DNA of 64,000 nt from Stanieria cyanosphaera PCC 7437 (GTDB taxonomy: Bacteria; Cyanobacteriota; Cyanobacteriia; Cyanobacteriales; Xenococcaceae). Positions 61,682 through 64,000 of this stretch are shown here, piece after piece. How positions within the stretch are numbered: the stretch's first letter is position 1; the number at the start of each line of letters is the position of its first letter. The notes below the pieces were generated by a model that was not told where the DNA came from, did no database searches, and was given only the letters and a program-made list of their open reading frames with translations. The position numbers were made by a program, and so were the translations under genes. The stretch covers positions 2,810,501 through 2,874,500 of the forward strand of contig NC_019748.1 in assembly GCF_000317575.1 (NCBI RefSeq), given 5' to 3'.

Positions 61682-63837
61682 TAGCGGTCGTAACTAGCAG
61701 CAGCTTCTTCCTCTCTACCTAAATTATCTAAGACAATGGCACGGTTATACCAAACCAAAGCATTATTTGGTTGTAATTCAATCGCACGCTCAAAGTTAGT
61801 CAATGCTTCTTCATATCGTTGTAAGCGATCGCAAAGTAATGCCCCTTTATTAAGCCAAGCATTAACATTATTTGGTTGTAATTCAAGAGCGCGATCATAA
61901 CTAGCTAAAGCTGCCTCTAATCTATCTAAATTAATCAAAGCAACACCACGATTAACCCAAGCATTAACATTATTTGGTTGTAATTCAATCACACGCTCAA
62001 AGCTAGTCAATGCTTCTTCATATCGCTGTAGATAATCGCAAAGTAACGCACCCTGACTGAGCCAAGCATGAGGATTTTTTGGTTGTAATTCAAGAGCACG
62101 CTTGTAACTAGCAACAGCTTCCTCTAATCTATTTAAATTAATCAAAGCAACACCACGATTAACCCAAACATTAGGATTCTCTGGCGCAAACTTCAGTGCT
62201 TGATTAAAATTAGTCAATGCTTCTTCATATCGCTGTAGATAATCGCAAAGTAACGCACCTTGACTGAGCCAAGCATGAGGATTTTTTGGTTGTAATTCAA
62301 GAGCACGCTTGTAACTAGCAACAGCTTCCTCTAATCTATTTAAATTAATCAAAGCAACACCACGATTAACCCAAACATTAGGATTCTCTGGCGCAAACTT
62401 CAGTGCTTGATTAAAATTAGTCAATGCTTCTTCATATCGCTGTAGATAATCGCAAAGTAACGCACCTTGATAAAGCAAAGCCAAAGCATGATCTGGTTGT
62501 AATTTAATAACGCGCTCATAACTAGTAACGGCTTCCTCTAATCTATTTAAATTATCTAGTGTTTTGCCTCGTTCAAACCAAGCTTCAACGTAATTGGGAT
62601 TGATTTCTAAAGCGCGATCGCAACTAGCTAACGCTTCTTCATGACGTTTTAGATCATTTAAGGCAATGCCACGATTATGCCAAGCACTAGCATCATCTGA
62701 TTTTAATTCAATAGAGCGATCGTAACTGGCTACGGCTTCCTTCAATCTCCCTAAATTTTTCAAGGCAATGCCACGATTATGCCAAACAGTAGCATCATCT
62801 GGTTTTAATTCAATAGAGCGATCGTAACTAGCAATTGCTTCTTCATCGCATTTTAATTTCAATAGTGCATTACCACGGTTAAACCAAGCACTAGCATCAT
62901 TTGGTTTTAATTTAATAGCGCGCTCGTAACTAGCAACCGCTTCCTCTAATCTCCCTAAATTTTTTAAGCCAATGCCATGGTTAAACCAAATATTAGCATC
63001 ATTTGGTTTTAATTCAAGAGCGCGATTGTAACTGACAACCGCTTCCTCTAATCTCCCTAAATCATTCAAAACATTGCCACGCTTAAACCAAGCAGTAGCA
63101 TCATCTGGTTTTAATTCAAGAGCGCGATCATAATTGGCAACTGCTTCATTTAATCTCCCTAAATCATTCAAAACATTGCCACGGTTATACCAAGCGTTAG
63201 CATCATCTGGTTTTAATTCAAGAGCGCGATTGTAACTGACAACCGCTTCCTCTAATCTCCCTAAATTCGTCAAAACATTGCTATGATTAAGCCAAACAGT
63301 AGCATCATCTGGTTTTAATTCGATAACGCGATTGTAACTAGCAATTGCTTCTTGTAATCTGCCTAATAAATGCAACGTATAACCATGATTATGCCAAATA
63401 AAATCAAACTCGGGAGCTAATTTAGTAGCACGCTCACAACTAGCTAAAGCTTCTTCTAATCTGCCTAAATTTCTCAAGGCAATGCCACGATTATGCCAAG
63501 CAAAAGCAAGATCGGAATTTAATTCGATAGCGTGATTGTAACTAGCTAAAGCTTCTTCTAATCTCCCTAGATCATCCAAAGCATTGCCACGATTATACCA
63601 AGCAGTAGCATCATCTGGTTGTAATTCGATAGCGCGATCATAATTGGCAACTGCTTCATTTAATCTCCCTAAATTGCTCAAAGTAATGGCGCGGTTATAC
63701 CAAGCGTTAGCATCATCTGGTTTTAATTCAATAGCGCGATCGTAACTAGCTAAAGCTTCTTCATAATTTTTAGCTTGATTAGATTCTAATCCTTGTTGAA
63801 CAAAAGACTCTGCATCTGAATTTATATTTTCACTCAT
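61666..63837 (-). CDS. Large tetratricopeptide repeat protein
   Basis: 723 residues made almost entirely of about 20 TPR units of 34-35 residues (consensus pattern AWYNRGxxLxxLGRLEEAxxSYDRALELKPDD). No signal peptide or catalytic domain is visible, so it is a scaffold. Residues in the second half contain a 69-residue block (HAWLSQGALLCDYLQRYEEA...) repeated almost exactly, a recent 207-bp tandem duplication. It follows the YcxB-like copy 2 gene by about 50 bases. The reading frame may be extended by frameshifting at its end. Confidence 0.9.
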   Translation of the reverse strand: MSENINSDAESFVQQGLESNQAKNYEEALASYDRAIELKPDDANAWYNRAITLSNLGRLNEAVANYDRAIELQPDDATAWYNRGNALDDLGRLEEALASYNHAIELNSDLAFAWHNRGIALRNLGRLEEALASCERATKLAPEFDFIWHNHGYTLHLLGRLQEAIASYNRVIELKPDDATVWLNHSNVLTNLGRLEEAVVSYNRALELKPDDANAWYNRGNVLNDLGRLNEAVANYDRALELKPDDATAWFKRGNVLNDLGRLEEAVVSYNRALELKPNDANIWFNHGIGLKNLGRLEEAVASYERAIKLKPNDASAWFNRGNALLKLKCDEEAIASYDRSIELKPDDATVWHNRGIALKNLGRLKEAVASYDRSIELKSDDASAWHNRGIALNDLKRHEEALASCDRALEINPNYVEAWFERGKTLDNLNRLEEAVTSYERVIKLQPDHALALLYQGALLCDYLQRYEEALTNFNQALKFAPENPNVWVNRGVALINLNRLEEAVASYKRALELQPKNPHAWLSQGALLCDYLQRYEEALTNFNQALKFAPENPNVWVNRGVALINLNRLEEAVASYKRALELQPKNPHAWLSQGALLCDYLQRYEEALTSFERVIELQPNNVNAWVNRGVALINLDRLEAALASYDRALELQPNNVNAWLNKGALLCDRLQRYEEALTNFERAIELQPNNALVWYNRAIVLDNLGREEEAAASYDRYLKLS
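62030..62470. repeat. 207-bp tandem duplication inside the TPR gene
   Basis: The segment containing AGCCAAGCATGAGGATTTTT recurs 207 bases apart (agg at 62071 and 62278). CGCTGTAGATAATCGCAAAG occurs three times, about 62026, 62231 and 62438. Near identity shows a recent event. Confidence 0.9.
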
Positions 63838-63886
63838 GGGAGTTCTTTATCCTTTTAATATTTAATAACAACATGAAAATAAATTT

Positions 63887-64000
63887 TTATTTTTTAGGAA
63901 CTTTACTGATAACTAACCGACGAAATTGTTGCCAGTCTTCTTCAGAATAAAAAAAGTTTCGAGGTATAATAAGAGTCTGATTAATTACTGTATCAAGGAT
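63887..64000 (-). CDS. YcxB-like membrane protein (copy 2), 5' part outside window
   Basis: The last 37 codons are visible: TVINQTLIIPRNFFYSEEDW, QQFRRLVISKVPKK, stop at 63887. The matching end of copy 1 is AINQAFILPSSFFNSEEDWQQFRQLVAERVPKKQ (in parts). Both copies are followed on the same strand by TPR sequence, which shows duplication of the pair. Confidence 0.8.
   Translation of the reverse strand: MLDTVINQTLIIPRNFFYSEEDWQQFRRLVISKVPKK

Noticed and set aside
61666-63837. Regular repeats suggesting a CRISPR-like array
   Set aside because: The roughly 102-base periodicity is that of 34-residue TPR codons in an open frame, with no constant repeat and variable spacer pattern.

Overview
The window is AT-rich cyanobacterial chromosome. 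The evidence is frequent HIP1 octamers (GCGATCGC), the clock output regulator RpaA, the photosystem II assembly protein Psb34 with a high-light (HLR1) box, a ferredoxin-type heme oxygenase, ClpP2-ClpX-trigger factor, and many cyanobacteria-only families (DUF4327, DUF1816, DUF2808, DUF4336). Base composition and gene content would suit a Pleurocapsa/Stanieria-like unicellular or baeocytous species, but that is an inference. I see no rRNA, tRNA or CRISPR array.

Layout. 1-12.4 kb: the 5' two-thirds of a DnaK3-type chaperone (cut by the window edge) and an IS5-like scrap; a SafE/ferric-reductase fusion with an anchored partner; a lone TnpB nuclease gene with structured ends; three small cyanobacterial proteins; a hybrid kinase; and the conserved block rpmH-rnpA-PH protein-yidC-KhpB/Jag-like-DUF177 (transcribed leftwards). 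12.5-19.5 kb: DUF2808, a cellulose-synthase-like glycosyltransferase, FemAB-like, DUF4336, GNAT and Uma2 proteins.

19.5-31.2 kb is an accessory, defence-like island. A DNA phosphorothioation (dnd) locus runs leftwards as dndB-like, HNH nuclease, dndC, a predicted secreted protein, dndD. No dndE or dndFGH is present. It is followed by a VapBC-like pair, a HigBA pair, two DUF29 genes and a membrane protein. I judge this the best candidate for a little-described system.

31-47.9 kb is mostly housekeeping: clpX-clpP2-tig one way, asd-dapA-rnj the other, then rpmF, a molybdopterin oxidoreductase, psb34, ho1, kptA, rpaA and purH, with rpsU at 48 kb. 48.4-57.3 kb carries a TPR lipoprotein-like/secreted protein, a four-gene DUF4388-GTPase-Roadblock-V4R module resembling an Mgl-type polarity or sensory switch, a glycosyltransferase and a PutA-type proline catabolic enzyme.

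57.6-64 kb is a recently rearranged repeat-rich region: a Ser/Thr kinase, TPR proteins and YcxB-like proteins. Remnants show that a YcxB-TPR-kinase cassette has been duplicated and partly decayed. The 723-residue TPR gene contains a 207-bp tandem duplication and a possible -1 frameshift site that would add a membrane anchor.

Dispersed repeats recur: heptads of ACTGRTN abutting stop codons, GC-rich palindromes (two of them inside tnpB in frame), and a 55-bp coding-like repeat.
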